DNA of 64,000 bases. It comes from Microbacterium ureisolvens. GTDB taxonomy: Bacteria; Actinomycetota; Actinomycetes; Actinomycetales; Microbacteriaceae. How positions within the stretch are numbered: position 1 is the first letter of the stretch; the number at the start of each line of letters is the position of its first letter. Below the pieces are notes generated by a model that searched no databases, was not told the DNA's origin, and saw nothing but the letters and a program-made list of their open reading frames with translations. Of this stretch, positions 51,933-59,251 are shown one piece after another. Where the stretch lies: positions 124,001 to 188,000 of the forward strand of contig NZ_JADIJE010000009.1 of assembly GCF_015278315.1 (NCBI RefSeq), in the 5' to 3' direction. Both the position numbers and the translations under genes were made by a program.

Positions 51933-54023
51933 GTGGAAGCGGCATCCGAGCTCGCCAGACATTGCTCCGTCGCTCTCATCGGCGCGACGGGATCGGGCAA
52001 GACGATGCTGGCGGAGGCGCTGCTGCACCGCGCAGGTGCGGTTTCCCGGCGAGGCTCGATCGAGCAGGGCACGACCGTGTGCGATCACGAACCCGAGGAG
52101 ATCGCGCGCCACGCGACGCTCGGCCTGACGCCGGCCTGGCTCCCGTGGCGCCTGGACGACGCGGACTACGGCATCACGCTGATGGACACGCCTGGGCACC
52201 CTGACTTCGTGGGCGCCCTGGACGCGGCTCTCGCGGTGGCCGATGTGGCGGTGCTCGTCGTGAGCGCCATCGACGGCGTGACGGCCGGCGCCCGCGCCGC
52301 GTGGTCCGCTGCCGAGTCCGCCGGCGTCCCGCGGGTCGTCGTCGTGACACAGGAGGATCGTGCGCGTGCCTCGTTCCGGGCTGTGCTCGATCAGCTGCGC
52401 GGCGAGTTCGGCGACCGCGTCTGGGCGCTCGAACTGCCGCTCGGAGAGGCGCAGTCCTTCCAGGGAGTCGCCGACGTGCTGACCGAGCGGGCCGTTCTCT
52501 ACGACGCCGACGGAAGTCACCATGAGGCGCCGCTGCCCGCCGACCTCGTGGAGGAGGAGCACCACCTGCACCAGGAGGTCACTGAGGAGATCGTTTCGCG
52601 GGACGACGAGCAGCTCGAGGCGTACCTGGAGGGACACGAGCCGCCGGCAGCCGAACTGGGGCGCACACTGGCCCGCACCGTCGCCGCGGGCGACGGCATC
52701 CCCGTCGTCGTGTGCTCTTCCACGACCGGCACCGGCATCGACCGGGTCCTCGATCTCGTGTGCGAGCTCGCGCCCGCCGTGGCCGGCCGTGACAGCCGGA
52801 TCGTGCTGGGAGTGGACGAGCAAGGCGCAGGAGGCAGCGAGCACGAGGTGGCCACCGATCCGTCGGGCGACAAGCTCGTCCACGTGTTCCGCACCGTGGC
52901 CGACCCGTTCGTGGGCCAGATCGCGATGCTGAAGATCCTCTCCGGGGTCCTGCGTCCCGGCGATCGCCTGCGCAACGCGACCACCGGTGTCGAAGAGCGG
53001 ATGCCGGCACTGTTCCGGCTGCGTGGAGCCGAGCATCTGCCGGTGGACGCCCTGCGTGCGGGCGAGATCGGCGCGGTCGCCAAGCTCGCCGGCACTCCTT
53101 CGGGCTCGCTCCTGTGGAGTCGGGCGCAGACGAACGCTCGTCCCGCGCGGCTCCCGTCCCGACCACCCGTCTTCGCCATGAGCCTGCGGCCGGTGTCGCA
53201 GTCCGACGACACGAAGCTGACCACCGCGCTCGGCCGCCTCCTCGCAGAGGACCCGACGCTCGTCCTGGATCGCTCGGGCCCGGACACGATTCTGCGCGGC
53301 CTCGGCGACACGCACATCGCGGTCGCCGTCGAGAGGCTCGCTCGGGTGCTCGGCGTGCACGTCACGACGGGGCCCGCGCCGGTCGCATACCGCGAGACCA
53401 TCGCGCACGGCGCGGCGGCCGAGGGGAAGCTCAAGAAGCAGTCGGGCGGACACGGGCAGTTCGCCGTCGTCATGCTGCGGGTCGCTCCGCTTCCGCCCGG
53501 CGGCGGCTTCGAGTTCGTCGACTCCGTCGTCGGCGGCGCCGTACCCCGCTCGTACATCCCGGCCGTCGAGAAGGGCGTGCGCGACGCCCTCGCCGCCGGG
53601 GGCACGCTCGGGCATCCCGTCGTCGACGTCCGCGTCGAGCTCTTCGACGGCAAGTCGCACTCCGTCGACTCGTCGGAGATGGCGTTCCGCACCGCAGCGG
53701 CGATGGGGGTCAAGACGGCGCTCGCGCAGGCCGGCGCGGTGCTGCTCGAACCGGTCTCCACCGCCGTGGTGACCGTGCCGGCTGCAGGGCAGGGGCTGGT
53801 GCTCACGGACCTGTCCGGAAGGCGCGGCCGGGTGGTCGGTACGGAGACGGACGCCGACGGACGCACCCGCGTCATCGCGACCGTGCCTGACGCGGAGCTG
53901 GCCCGGTACGTGCTCGATCTGCGCGCGCTCACCGGCGGTCAGGCGGAGCTGACGCTCACGCCCGCCGGCTACGAGCGGGCGCCCGAGGGGCACGAGCGCA
54001 CGTCCGAGGGCTCCCGGGGGTGA
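51933..54023 (+). CDS. Elongation factor G-like GTPase (EF-G2 type)
   Basis: A 696-residue translational-GTPase paralogue distinct from canonical EF-G. The P-loop is GATGSGKTML instead of the EF-G AHxxxGKTT form; G3 is MDTPGHPDF; the place of the G4 NKxD motif reads VVVTQEDRA, so guanine recognition looks altered. Domains III-V follow, with VAYRETIAHGAAAEGKLKKQ, GGHGQFAVVMLRV and a C-terminal RRGRVVGTE. GTG at 51933 is chosen because GGGAGG lies 6 bases upstream; a GTG 14 codons earlier is possible. Probable roles (ribosome recycling or stress) are not established. Confidence 0.88.
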   Translation: MEAASELARHCSVALIGATGSGKTMLAEALLHRAGAVSRRGSIEQGTTVCDHEPEEIARHATLGLTPAWLPWRLDDADYGITLMDTPGHPDFVGALDAALAVADVAVLVVSAIDGVTAGARAAWSAAESAGVPRVVVVTQEDRARASFRAVLDQLRGEFGDRVWALELPLGEAQSFQGVADVLTERAVLYDADGSHHEAPLPADLVEEEHHLHQEVTEEIVSRDDEQLEAYLEGHEPPAAELGRTLARTVAAGDGIPVVVCSSTTGTGIDRVLDLVCELAPAVAGRDSRIVLGVDEQGAGGSEHEVATDPSGDKLVHVFRTVADPFVGQIAMLKILSGVLRPGDRLRNATTGVEERMPALFRLRGAEHLPVDALRAGEIGAVAKLAGTPSGSLLWSRAQTNARPARLPSRPPVFAMSLRPVSQSDDTKLTTALGRLLAEDPTLVLDRSGPDTILRGLGDTHIAVAVERLARVLGVHVTTGPAPVAYRETIAHGAAAEGKLKKQSGGHGQFAVVMLRVAPLPPGGGFEFVDSVVGGAVPRSYIPAVEKGVRDALAAGGTLGHPVVDVRVELFDGKSHSVDSSEMAFRTAAAMGVKTALAQAGAVLLEPVSTAVVTVPAAGQGLVLTDLSGRRGRVVGTETDADGRTRVIATVPDAELARYVLDLRALTGGQAELTLTPAGYERAPEGHERTSEGSRG

Positions 54024-54066
54024 CATCGAGGCGACGGTGCACGGCGAAGCACGCGGCTCGCTCCCG

Positions 54067-54072
54067 TAGAAT
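54067..54072 (+). promoter_or_regulatory. -10 element upstream of ffh
   Basis: TAGAAT ends 9 bases before the ATG, giving at most a few untranslated bases. Confidence 0.55.
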
Positions 54073-54081
54073 CGGGGCATC

Positions 54082-55650
54082 ATGGCGACTTTCGGCACCC
54101 TCTCCGACCGGCTCACCGAGACCTTCCGCAACCTCCGCACCAAGGGCAAGCTCACGCCCGCGGACGTCGACGGCACGGTCCGCGAGATCCGGCGCGCGCT
54201 GCTCGACGCCGACGTGGCGCTGCCCGTCGTCAAGGAGTTCACCGCCAAGGTGCGCGAGCGCGCGCTCGGCGACGAGGTCAACCGAGCGCTGAACCCGGCG
54301 CAGCAGGTGGTGCAGATCGTCAACGAGGAACTCGTCGCGATCCTCGGCGGCGAGCAGCGCCGCCTGCAGTTCGCGAAGAACCCCCCGACGGTGATCATGC
54401 TCGCCGGTCTCCAGGGCTCGGGCAAGACGACGTTCGCCGGCAAGCTCGCCCGTCAGCTCGAGAAGGACGGGCACACGCCCCTCCTCATCGCGGCCGACCT
54501 CCAGCGCCCGAACGCCGTCAACCAGCTGCAGGTCGTCGCGCAGCGTGCCGGCGCCGCGATCTACGCGCCAGAGCCCGGCAACGGCGTCGGCGACCCGGTC
54601 AAGGTCGCCAAGGACGGCGTCGAGGTCGCCCGCCGCCAGCAGCACGATGTCGTCATCATCGACACGGCCGGCCGTCTCGGCGTCGATGCCGAGCTGATGA
54701 AGCAGGCCGCCGACATCCGCAAGGCGACCGATCCCGACGAGGTGCTGTTCGTCATCGACGCGATGATCGGACAGGACGCCGTCAACACGGCGAAGGCTTT
54801 CCAGGACGGTGTCGACTTCACCGGCGTCGTGCTCTCCAAGCTCGACGGCGACGCCCGCGGTGGCGCCGCACTCTCGGTGGCGTCGGTGACCGGACGCCCC
54901 ATCATCTTCGCGTCGACCGGTGAAGGCCTCGAAGACCTCGAGGCGTTCCACCCCGACCGCATGGCGTCGCGCATCCTCGACCTCGGCGACATCCTCACCC
55001 TCATCGAGCAGGCCCAGCAGGCCTTCGACGAGGCCGAGGCGCTCAAGGTCGCCGAGAAGCTGGCGACCGAGCAGTTCACGCTCGAGGACTTCCTCGAGCA
55101 GATGCAGCAGATGCGCAAGATGGGCTCGATGAAGAAGATGCTCGGGATGCTCCCGGGCATGGGCTCGATGAAACAGCAGCTCGAGGACTTCGACGAGCGT
55201 GAGATCGACCGCACCGAGGCCATCATCCGTTCGATGACGCCTGCCGAGCGCCGCAACACCAAGCTGCTCAACGGCTCCCGTCGCCTGCGCATCGCCCGAG
55301 GCTCGGGCATGACGGTCACCGACGTCAACCAGCTCGTGCAGCGCTTCGATCAGGCCGCCAAGATGATGAAGACCGTCGCCCGTGGCGGCGTGCCGAACAT
55401 CCCCGGCATGGGCCCGGTTCCCGGCGCCGGGCGCCCGGGTGCCTCGTCGAAGCGCGGCAAGCAGCAGAAGGCGAAGGGCTCTCGTTCGGGCAACCCCGCC
55501 AAGCGCGCAGCCGAGAACGCCGGCATCGCCGCACAGGCCGCCGAGGCTCCGACCGGATCGGGCTTCGGTCTGGGCGCCGGCGCCGGAGCAAAGGGCATGC
55601 CCAGCGAGGCCGACCTCGCCGAGCTGCAGAAGATGCTCGGACGCGGCTGA
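54082..55650 (+). CDS. ffh: Signal recognition particle protein Ffh
   Basis: Ffh binds signal sequences and the 4.5S/SRP RNA and docks with FtsY. The 522-residue protein has the N domain, then GLQGSGKTTFAGKLARQ (Lys115) and IDTAGRLGVDAELM. TKLDGD-like SKLDGDARGGAALS and the methionine-rich M domain follow from about residue 330 (LEQMQQMRKMGSMKKMLGML). The C-terminal 75 residues are a Gly/Ala/Pro/Lys-rich tail. ATG at 54082 follows its own -10 box. A degenerate AbiEi-like gene directly abuts its 3' end. Confidence 0.96.
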   Translation: MATFGTLSDRLTETFRNLRTKGKLTPADVDGTVREIRRALLDADVALPVVKEFTAKVRERALGDEVNRALNPAQQVVQIVNEELVAILGGEQRRLQFAKNPPTVIMLAGLQGSGKTTFAGKLARQLEKDGHTPLLIAADLQRPNAVNQLQVVAQRAGAAIYAPEPGNGVGDPVKVAKDGVEVARRQQHDVVIIDTAGRLGVDAELMKQAADIRKATDPDEVLFVIDAMIGQDAVNTAKAFQDGVDFTGVVLSKLDGDARGGAALSVASVTGRPIIFASTGEGLEDLEAFHPDRMASRILDLGDILTLIEQAQQAFDEAEALKVAEKLATEQFTLEDFLEQMQQMRKMGSMKKMLGMLPGMGSMKQQLEDFDEREIDRTEAIIRSMTPAERRNTKLLNGSRRLRIARGSGMTVTDVNQLVQRFDQAAKMMKTVARGGVPNIPGMGPVPGAGRPGASSKRGKQQKAKGSRSGNPAKRAAENAGIAAQAAEAPTGSGFGLGAGAGAKGMPSEADLAELQKMLGRG

Positions 55651-55674
55651 CGCCGGGCCGCACCCCGGTCGGCT

Positions 55675-56058
55675 GACCGGGGCGGGGCCGTTCGCCCAGT
55701 GCAGCCGTACCCCTGCCACGCGGTTGCGGGACCCCGTGGACTGAACTGCGACGTGCACCTCGCTGTGGTTGGGCGTCCACAGTCCGAGCAGTCCTGCCGC
55801 GCTGAGGCACGTCACGCGGCCGCCGGCCAGCGCGGCCGCTGCACGGCGTGGATCCGCATCCGGACGGACCAGCCACGACCGGCGGACCCGTCGGACTGCG
55901 GACCGCGCGACGGCGTCCGCGATCTGCCGCTGCGTGAAGCCCGCCGCCAGGATCAGAGAGCTGTGAGCGACGCCCTGGCGTGCATCGAGCCACGCATCGA
56001 GGCGTGGAAGAGAAGAGCGCAGAATGATCTGTTCGTGTCTCACACGCCCCACCTTCAC
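55675..56058 (-). pseudogene. Truncated AbiEi-antitoxin-like/DUF559-type protein
   Basis: The first 128 codons of a minus-strand frame read like the N-terminal winged-helix part of type IV antitoxin AbiEi-like proteins that usually carry a C-terminal DUF559 nuclease-like domain (about 300 residues in all). Visible are LILAAGFTQRQIADAVARSA, VRRSWLVRPDADPRRAAAA and CLSAAGLLGLWTPNHSEVHV. After HWANGPAPV the frame continues only as the antisense of ffh, with no family resemblance. The gene is therefore 3'-truncated, probably by a deletion that joined it to the end of ffh. ATG at 56058. A short functional remnant cannot be excluded. Confidence 0.7.
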
Positions 56059-56144
56059 GGGCGCCGCGAGGCTGAATCCTGTCGGGTCGCGAGAGAGGGG
56101 ACAGCTCGCCTTCGACAGTCATTGGGGAGGAGCCGGCACCGCTT

Positions 56145-56208
56145 CAGGTGAGATCGCGCCGGTAGGAGAATCGGCGCGATGACGTCCTGCGCCGGTGACA
56201 TCACCTGA
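56145..56208. repeat. 64-bp intergenic repeat, copy A
   Basis: Begins CAGGTGA and ends TCACCTGA (terminal inverted repeat). Inside, ATCGCGCC and GGCGCGAT form a perfect 8-bp dyad around a 12-base loop. By eye it matches copy B at 49 of 64 positions without gaps. Confidence 0.8.
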
Positions 56209-56349
56209 TCCCGTGACGGGGCCCGCACGACCCGCAGGCGAATGGGCGGGCCGCGCATGCGTGGGGACGAATCCGTCGAGCGTGAACGGATGCCGCGGCC
56301 CGCGGCATCCGCTCTCCTCGACCTGGACGGTATGCAACTGCGTCGTGTT

Positions 56350-56413
56350 CAGGTGATCCCACCGGGGTAGGAGGATCGGCGCGGAATCGTCCTGCGCTCG
56401 TGAGATCACCTGA
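56350..56413. repeat. 64-bp intergenic repeat, copy B
   Basis: Same orientation and exact length as copy A, 205 bases downstream, with the same CAGGTGA/TCACCTGA ends. The core GGTAGGAGxATCGGCGCG is the best kept part; the inner dyad of copy A is partly lost. Confidence 0.8.
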
Positions 56414-56430
56414 GGCGGTGGCGCCGGCGG

Positions 56431-57594
56431 TCAGTGGCCGAGTGCGGCGAGGTGCTCGCGCAGCGTGGGGCCGGAGCGGAACTCGCCGACCAGGTGACGC
56501 ACGACCTCGCGCAGGTCGCCGTCCGCGGCGTCGGCGATCGCGAGCTGCCGCGCATAGCTCGCGCCGTCCGTGAGGATGGTCTCGATCCCCGACAGCTCGC
56601 GCGCGCACTTCAGCTCGACGGCGATGTCGGTGACCTCGGCCAGGGTCTCACGCAGGTGATCGGTGACCGGGCGCTGGGTTCCCTCGTGGTCGACGATCAC
56701 ACGCGCGTCGAGGCCGTAGCGGGCCGCCCGCCACTTGTTCTCGCGGATGAACCACGGCTGGATCGTCTCCAGCGGCAGTCCCTCGTCGAGCCGGCGCGAG
56801 AAGTGCTCCACGAGCACCTGCACCAGCGCGGCCACCGCGGCGAGCTCGGGCAGGGTCGACATGCCGTCGCAGGCGCGCACCTCGATGGTGCCCCAGCGCG
56901 GTGCCGGGCGGATGTCCCATCGCACCTCGGTGGCATCCTCCATGACGCCGGTGCGCACCATGTCGTCGAGGTACCGCTCGAACTGCCGCCAGTCCTGCAG
57001 CGGCCAGGGGAGGCCCGCCGTCGGCAGCTGCTGGAACACCAGGGCGCGGTTGGACGCATACCCGGTGCGCTCTCCGGCCCAGAACGGGCTCGACGCCGAG
57101 AGCGCCTGCAGGTGCGGCAGGTAGACGGCGAGGGCGTTGATGATCGGGAAGACCTTGTTCACGTCGTCGACCCCGACGTGGATGTGGATGCCCCAGATCA
57201 TCATGTTGCGTCCCCACCACTGGGTGCGCTCGATGAGCTTGTGATAGCGGGTCTTGTCGGTGACGCTCTGGTCGTACCACTGCGCGAAGGGGTGGCTGCC
57301 CGCGCACAGCAGGTCGATGCCGTGCCGGTCGGTGTACGTGCGGACTGCGGCGATCGCATCGGCGATGTCGTCGACGGCGGCTTCCACCATGTCGCCGATG
57401 CCGCTGGTCACCTCGACGGTGTTCGTGAGCAGCTCTCCGGTGACGGTGTAGCGCTCGAGGCTGGAGTCATCCTCGAGGGCGGCCAGCAGGCCCGGAGCGC
57501 GGGGGATGAGGTCGCCGGTCGCGGTGTCGGCGAGCATCAGCTCCCATTCGAGACCGACGGAGGAGCGGGAGGATGTCGCGAAGGGCACCGTCAT
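56431..57594 (-). CDS. Carboxylate-amine ligase, YbdK-type glutamate-cysteine ligase family
   Basis: A 387-residue GCS2-family enzyme that can ligate glutamate and cysteine weakly with ATP; the true substrate of this family is usually uncertain, and actinobacteria use mycothiol in place of glutathione. The family motifs are SVGLEWELMLAD at residues 11-22, IWGIHIHVGVDDVNKV, SPFWAGERTGYASNR and PRWGTIEVRACDGMSTLPE, with FIRENKWRAARYGLDA in the last third. ATG at 57594 is chosen over the 40-codon longer frame; CAGACT 7 bases upstream may be its -10. Divergent from rpsP. Confidence 0.9.
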   Translation of the reverse strand: MTVPFATSSRSSVGLEWELMLADTATGDLIPRAPGLLAALEDDSSLERYTVTGELLTNTVEVTSGIGDMVEAAVDDIADAIAAVRTYTDRHGIDLLCAGSHPFAQWYDQSVTDKTRYHKLIERTQWWGRNMMIWGIHIHVGVDDVNKVFPIINALAVYLPHLQALSASSPFWAGERTGYASNRALVFQQLPTAGLPWPLQDWRQFERYLDDMVRTGVMEDATEVRWDIRPAPRWGTIEVRACDGMSTLPELAAVAALVQVLVEHFSRRLDEGLPLETIQPWFIRENKWRAARYGLDARVIVDHEGTQRPVTDHLRETLAEVTDIAVELKCARELSGIETILTDGASYARQLAIADAADGDLREVVRHLVGEFRSGPTLREHLAALGH

Positions 57595-57689
57595 GGGGCA
57601 CAGTCTGACACGGTGGCTCGCCGAGCCCACCTGGTTGACGGCACGGTGCGTCATGTGGTGGGCGGGGTGTTCGCGGGAGCTCCTGCGGT

Positions 57690-57701
57690 ATGAAATAATT
57701 G
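57690..57701 (+). promoter_or_regulatory. Probable -10 region of the rpsP operon
   Basis: The run TATGAAATAATT is by far the most AT-rich stretch between the ligase gene and rpsP and contains two possible -10 boxes. A leader of about 115 bases would follow, long enough for feedback control by a ribosomal protein, for which no structure was verified. Confidence 0.4.
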
Positions 57702-57825
57702 TGGGCTGGATCACCCGCTCGACCCTCTATCCAGCGCGGAGATCCTCCCTTCAGAGCTTCCGCCGGGTGTGCACCCCACGCTCCAGGCGATCGGTTCAAT
57801 CACTTTCCACACATTCAGGAGAATC

Positions 57826-58257
57826 GTGGCTGTCAAGATCCGTCTCAAGCGCCTCGGCAAGATCCGTGCGCCCTACTACCGCATCGTCGTGGCCGACTCG
57901 CGCACCAAGCGCGACGGCCGTGTCATCGAGGAGATCGGCAAGTACCACCCCACCGAGGAGCCCTCGTTCATCGAGGTCGACTCGGAGCGCGCGCAGTACT
58001 GGCTGTCCGTCGGTGCGCAGCCGACCGAGCAGGTGCTCGCCATCCTCAAGCTGACCGGCGACTGGGGCCAGTTCAAGGGTGACAAGAACGCGGTCTCGAC
58101 CGTGAAGACCCGCGAGGACAAGGCCGCCTTCGAGGTGGACTCCTCGAAGAAGTCGGTCATCAAGCCGAAGGCTGAGAAGAAGGCCGAGGAGCCCGCCGAG
58201 GCTCCCGCCGACGAGGCGACCGACGCGGCCGACGGGGCCGCCGAGTCCGCCGAGTAA
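57826..58257 (+). CDS. rpsP: 30S ribosomal protein S16
   Basis: S16, needed early in 30S assembly. The conserved part (residues 1-80) begins [20 protein letters not shown] and continues [20 protein letters not shown]. The total of 143 residues exceeds the usual 80-90 because of an Ala/Glu/Lys/Asp-rich, probably unstructured tail, common in actinobacteria. GTG at 57826 follows AGGAG. It heads the rpsP-khpA-rimM operon. An AT-rich patch near 57689-57702 (TATGAAATAATT) in this GC-rich DNA is the likely -10 region. Confidence 0.96.
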   Translation: MAVKIRLKRLGKIRAPYYRIVVADSRTKRDGRVIEEIGKYHPTEEPSFIEVDSERAQYWLSVGAQPTEQVLAILKLTGDWGQFKGDKNAVSTVKTREDKAAFEVDSSKKSVIKPKAEKKAEEPAEAPADEATDAADGAAESAE

Positions 58258-58261
58258 TCCG

Positions 58262-58492
58262 TTGCTCGCCGCCGCGCTCGAACACGTCGTCAAGGGGATC
58301 GTCGATCACCCCGACGACGTCCGCATCGACTCGTCCACGTCGCCTCGAGGCGACGTGCTCGAGGTGCACGTCCACCCCGAAGACCGGGGTCGCGTGATCG
58401 GGCGCGGCGGCCGCACGGCCAAAGCCCTGCGCACTCTCATCACCGCCCTCGCCGACGGACGCCGTGTGCGCGTCGACGTGGCGGATGACTGA
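58262..58492 (+). CDS. khpA: KH-domain RNA-binding protein (KhpA/YlqC)
   Basis: A 76-residue single KH domain that binds RNA, with the signature GRVIGRGGRTAKALRTL around residues 43-59. Such proteins lie between rpsP and rimM in most Gram-positive bacteria and act in RNA metabolism and cell division. The TTG at 58262, 4 bases after the rpsP stop, is the only start compatible with the conserved LAAALEHVVKGIVDHPDDV. The end overlaps rimM by 8 bases (ATGACTGA). Confidence 0.93.
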   Translation: MLAAALEHVVKGIVDHPDDVRIDSSTSPRGDVLEVHVHPEDRGRVIGRGGRTAKALRTLITALADGRRVRVDVADD

Positions 58493-59150
58493 GGTGTCAG
58501 GCGAGGACACCGCGGGATCGGGCGCTGACGCCCGCAAGCCCGTGAATGCCGTACCCCCCACCGGAAAGACCCAGCTCCGCGTCGGCCGCCTCGTGAAGGC
58601 GCATGGCCTCAAGGGCGCGATCAAGCTCGAGCTGTACACCGACGATCCCGAGGGCCGCTTCGTGCCCGGCGCGACGTTCACCCTGCAGGTGCCCGAGTCC
58701 TCGCCCTGGCACGGCAAACCCCTCACCGTGCGCGAGTTCAAGTTCATGAACAGCCACCCCGTCGCCTTCTTCGAAGGGGTCGACGACCGGTCCGCAGCCG
58801 AAGAGCTCATCCGCGCGATCCTCTGGGTCGATGAGGACGCGCAGCCCTCGCCGACGGAGGAGGACGCCTGGTTCGACCACCAGCTGGTCGGACTCGACGT
58901 CGTCCGCGACGGCCAGGTCGTCGGCAAGGTCGCGCGCGTCGACCACCTCCCCGCGCAGGACCTGCTCATCGTGAAGGTCCGTGACGAAGAGGTGCTCGTG
59001 CCGTTCGTCAAGGCGATCGTGCCAGAGGTCGACATCGCGGCCGGACGCCTCATCGTGACGCCCCCCGCCGGGCTCTTCGAGGAGCTCCCCGACGACGGCG
59101 ACGACACACCCGCCGAGCCGATCGAGGACGACACCGAGCCCTCGGCCTGA
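58485..59150 (+). CDS. rimM: Ribosome maturation factor RimM
   Basis: RimM helps assemble the head of the 30S subunit around S19. The 221-residue protein has about 30 unconserved residues first, then QLRVGRLVKAHGLKGAIKLE (RimM domain) and the PRC-barrel part DAWFDHQLVGLDVVRDGQVV onward, with LVPFVKAIVPEVD. The tail is acidic. The start overlaps khpA. trmD, its common next neighbour, is absent; a nitrate reductase gene follows instead. Confidence 0.94.
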   Translation: MTEVSGEDTAGSGADARKPVNAVPPTGKTQLRVGRLVKAHGLKGAIKLELYTDDPEGRFVPGATFTLQVPESSPWHGKPLTVREFKFMNSHPVAFFEGVDDRSAAEELIRAILWVDEDAQPSPTEEDAWFDHQLVGLDVVRDGQVVGKVARVDHLPAQDLLIVKVRDEEVLVPFVKAIVPEVDIAAGRLIVTPPAGLFEELPDDGDDTPAEPIEDDTEPSA

Positions 59151-59184
59151 GCGACTCTCACGACGCCTCTCGGGGAACCGTGCG

Positions 59185-59218
59185 GCAGATGTGATCTGCG
59201 GGAAACACGGCGGGAAAC
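59185..59218 (+). promoter_or_regulatory. Possible nitrogen-regulator site before the nitrate reductase gene
   Basis: Three signals overlap: a perfect dyad GCAGAT-GTG-ATCTGC (59185-59199), two direct copies of GCGGGAAAC at 59198-59206 and 59210-59218, and GTGAT-6 bases-GAAAC, which nearly matches the GTnAC-N6-GAAAC half-site of GlnR, the usual activator of nitrate assimilation in actinobacteria. It ends 33 bases before the start codon. Confidence 0.4.
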
Positions 59219-59251
59219 GCCCCGGAACCTCCGTCCGGGACCATCGGAGGC

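Larger units (their letters stand above)
55651..56430. other. 780-base stretch without an intact gene
   Basis: Between ffh and the ybdK-type ligase. It holds a truncated AbiEi-like gene on the minus strand and two copies of a 64-base repeat, described separately. Otherwise no gene is supported. Such a mixture of gene debris and repeats suggests a site of insertion and deletion. Confidence 0.7.

Noticed and set aside
53956..56058. A 700-codon minus-strand frame across ffh
   Set aside because: Only its first 128 codons resemble a protein family; the rest is the antisense of ffh, kept open by high GC content.
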